A program made the translations under genes and the position numbers. The notes beneath the pieces are model-generated. The model did not search any database. It worked only from the letters and a program-made list of their open reading frames with translations, and was not told where the DNA came from. From NCBI RefSeq assembly GCF_016458305.1, contig NZ_JAEMHL010000004.1, positions 349,976 to 413,975 on the forward strand: a DNA stretch of 64,000 nt, read 5' to 3'. The DNA is from Geomonas anaerohicana. Its GTDB lineage: Bacteria; Desulfobacterota; Desulfuromonadia; Geobacterales; Geobacteraceae. Positions within the stretch are counted from its first letter, which is position 1. Each line of letters starts with the position of its first letter. Shown here in pieces: positions 63,034-64,000 of this stretch.

Positions 63034-64000
63034 TTACAGTATGTATGCTTCTCCGTCCTTTATCACAGTTATGCTTTCATAGACTTGGTGGAACCGGTCA
63101 GGGTATTCAGTGTGGACCGGAACCAGTTTCTTCGGACCGATAGCCCCTGCAAACCTCTCAAGATCCTCTACAGTAGCATGCCCGCTCGTGTGAGCATAAA
63201 CGAAGTTAACCTCCCCATTTTTCTGATAGGATGCCATCGCTTCAGCTCCATAATATTCGTCGTTTGAAGCTTTCAGATACCCCAGCCACTGGGAGTAGAT
63301 GACGTTGACCGGTTTTTGTCCCCGGTACAGGTCGATGATCTTGAAGGAGGACATCTTGCCAAGGTACAGGAAGTCCGCGGGGGCAGCACCGAGTTCTTCC
63401 TTGGTCACCCGGTACTTATATACCCGCCGCCTGAAGTCACCAAAAAATTCAGGCTGCTCTTTTAGTTTCTCGTCCTGGCTGTATGATGCGTACACCCGAA
63501 CCAGATCCCACTCCATGTTCGGCGTGTTACCTGAAACCAGTTTTAATTGCTCCAGAACCCAAGCCGTGTAGATGTCGATTACCAGCGTCTTCCGGGCCCG
63601 AAGACAAGCGCGATAGGCTGAGACAATGCGGTCGATATTCTGGGATGAGGAGATAAGAAAGGAGATATTCTCCTGGTGCTGGATCGTTTCAAAAATCTTA
63701 TCTTCCACGTCTTTCTCAGCCGGAAATTCGCTATTGTCCCGCTGCATCATGGTTCCTTCCATGAAAAGAAGGTCTATGTCCTTGAGGGGATTTTTGACCA
63801 TGCTGTCGAACAGCTTCGACTTTCTGCCATGAGCCCGAAAATCTCCAGAGTAGAAGATTCTCTTCCCATCGCCCTCGATAAGGAAGCCGTAGGCGTCAAC
63901 TGCGGAGTGATCAACGAGGTACGTGTTGAGTGCCACGACATCGTGGACAGATTTTGATGCCAGGACATCGTGGACACTCGTTCCCTCAACGTAATTTGTA
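63034..64000 (-). CDS. RNase J/CPSF-like metallo-beta-lactamase, 5' end outside the window
   Basis: The frame stays open to the window edge; about 322 C-terminal residues are visible. Landmarks of the MBL-beta-CASP/RNase J branch are VDHSAVDAYGFLIEGDGKRIFYSGDFRAHGR (motif with SGDF Asp), LFMEGTMM, and the late VYAHTSGHA and LVPVHTEYP histidines. The HxHxDH site should lie upstream, outside the window. Near the edge SVHDV is repeated (S-V-H-D-V-L-A-S-K-S-V-H-D-V), apparently from a short DNA duplication. It may be an exonuclease of the island. Confidence 0.75.
   Translation of the reverse strand, partial: TNYVEGTSVHDVLASKSVHDVVALNTYLVDHSAVDAYGFLIEGDGKRIFYSGDFRAHGRKSKLFDSMVKNPLKDIDLLFMEGTMMQRDNSEFPAEKDVEDKIFETIQHQENISFLISSSQNIDRIVSAYRACLRARKTLVIDIYTAWVLEQLKLVSGNTPNMEWDLVRVYASYSQDEKLKEQPEFFGDFRRRVYKYRVTKEELGAAPADFLYLGKMSSFKIIDLYRGQKPVNVIYSQWLGYLKASNDEYYGAEAMASYQKNGEVNFVYAHTSGHATVEDLERFAGAIGPKKLVPVHTEYPDRFHQVYESITVIKDGEAYIL

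Overview
The window reads as a Geobacterales chromosome (Geobacter/Citrifermentans/Geomonas type). The core is GC-rich. It carries c-type haem proteins (a periplasmic tetrahaem cytochrome and a histidine kinase with a haem motif), the run nrdR-ribD-ribE-ribBA-ribH-nusB, hom, pfk and panBCD, an in-frame UGA peroxiredoxin-like selenoprotein gene, and many intergenic palindromes of the kind common in this order. The assignment is inference from gene content; no search was run.

Layout. 1-2.5 kb: tRNA-Gly, a small hypothetical gene, an AbrB/RelE-like toxin-antitoxin pair, and mobA-mobB. 2.7-18.5 kb: a co-directional type VI secretion operon (tssJKLMABC-hcp-tssEFG-vgrG plus one unknown gene) with no ClpV gene. 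18.6-23.8 kb: a DUF3793-DUF2325 operon behind a good sigma70 promoter that overlaps a Fur-like box, a PAP2 phosphatase, a zinc-ribbon protein with a terminator hairpin in its leader, and tex. 24-31 kb: a respiratory-looking module made of a XylR_N/V4R sigma54 activator, diverging from a tetrahaem cytochrome, an exported flavoprotein reductase, a porin, a hemerythrin-like protein and an MFS transporter. A GG-N10-GC promoter sits in front of the cytochrome. 31-38 kb: dCMP deaminase-like gene, nrdR, riboflavin genes, nusB and hom, separated by inverted and tandem repeats. 38-40.4 kb: a three-gene operon (ScdA_N/DUF1858-like, cysteine-rich protein, hemerythrin) diverging, across an HcpR-like palindrome, from the Sec-containing peroxiredoxin. 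40.4-48.3 kb: three 219-bp tandem repeats, pfk, a GAF chemoreceptor-like protein, a candidate sRNA, panBCD and an amidohydrolase. 48.3-52.1 kb: a haem-motif hybrid histidine kinase and a dCache sensor.

At 52270-52289 the minus strand carries the last 20 nt of a tmRNA/tRNA-like gene including CCA, directly followed by its terminator, with no gene body upstream. I read this as the att junction of an integrated island that runs past the window end. From here the DNA is visibly more AT-rich, nearly all genes point leftward, and almost all are hypothetical or nuclease-like: two membrane/coiled-coil proteins, several HEPN-like proteins, a TIGR02391 protein, an IS3 remnant, an Mrr_N-DUF3883 protein, a PD-(D/E)XK nuclease fused to a ComEC-like metallo-beta-lactamase, an HNH nuclease, a zinc-ribbon protein, a second PD-(D/E)XK protein and an RNase J-like metallo-beta-lactamase cut by the window edge. 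Three GGGGAC-capped palindromes are inserted between or into these genes. This looks like a defence island, and the nuclease-MBL fusion with its neighbours is the best candidate here for an undescribed system.
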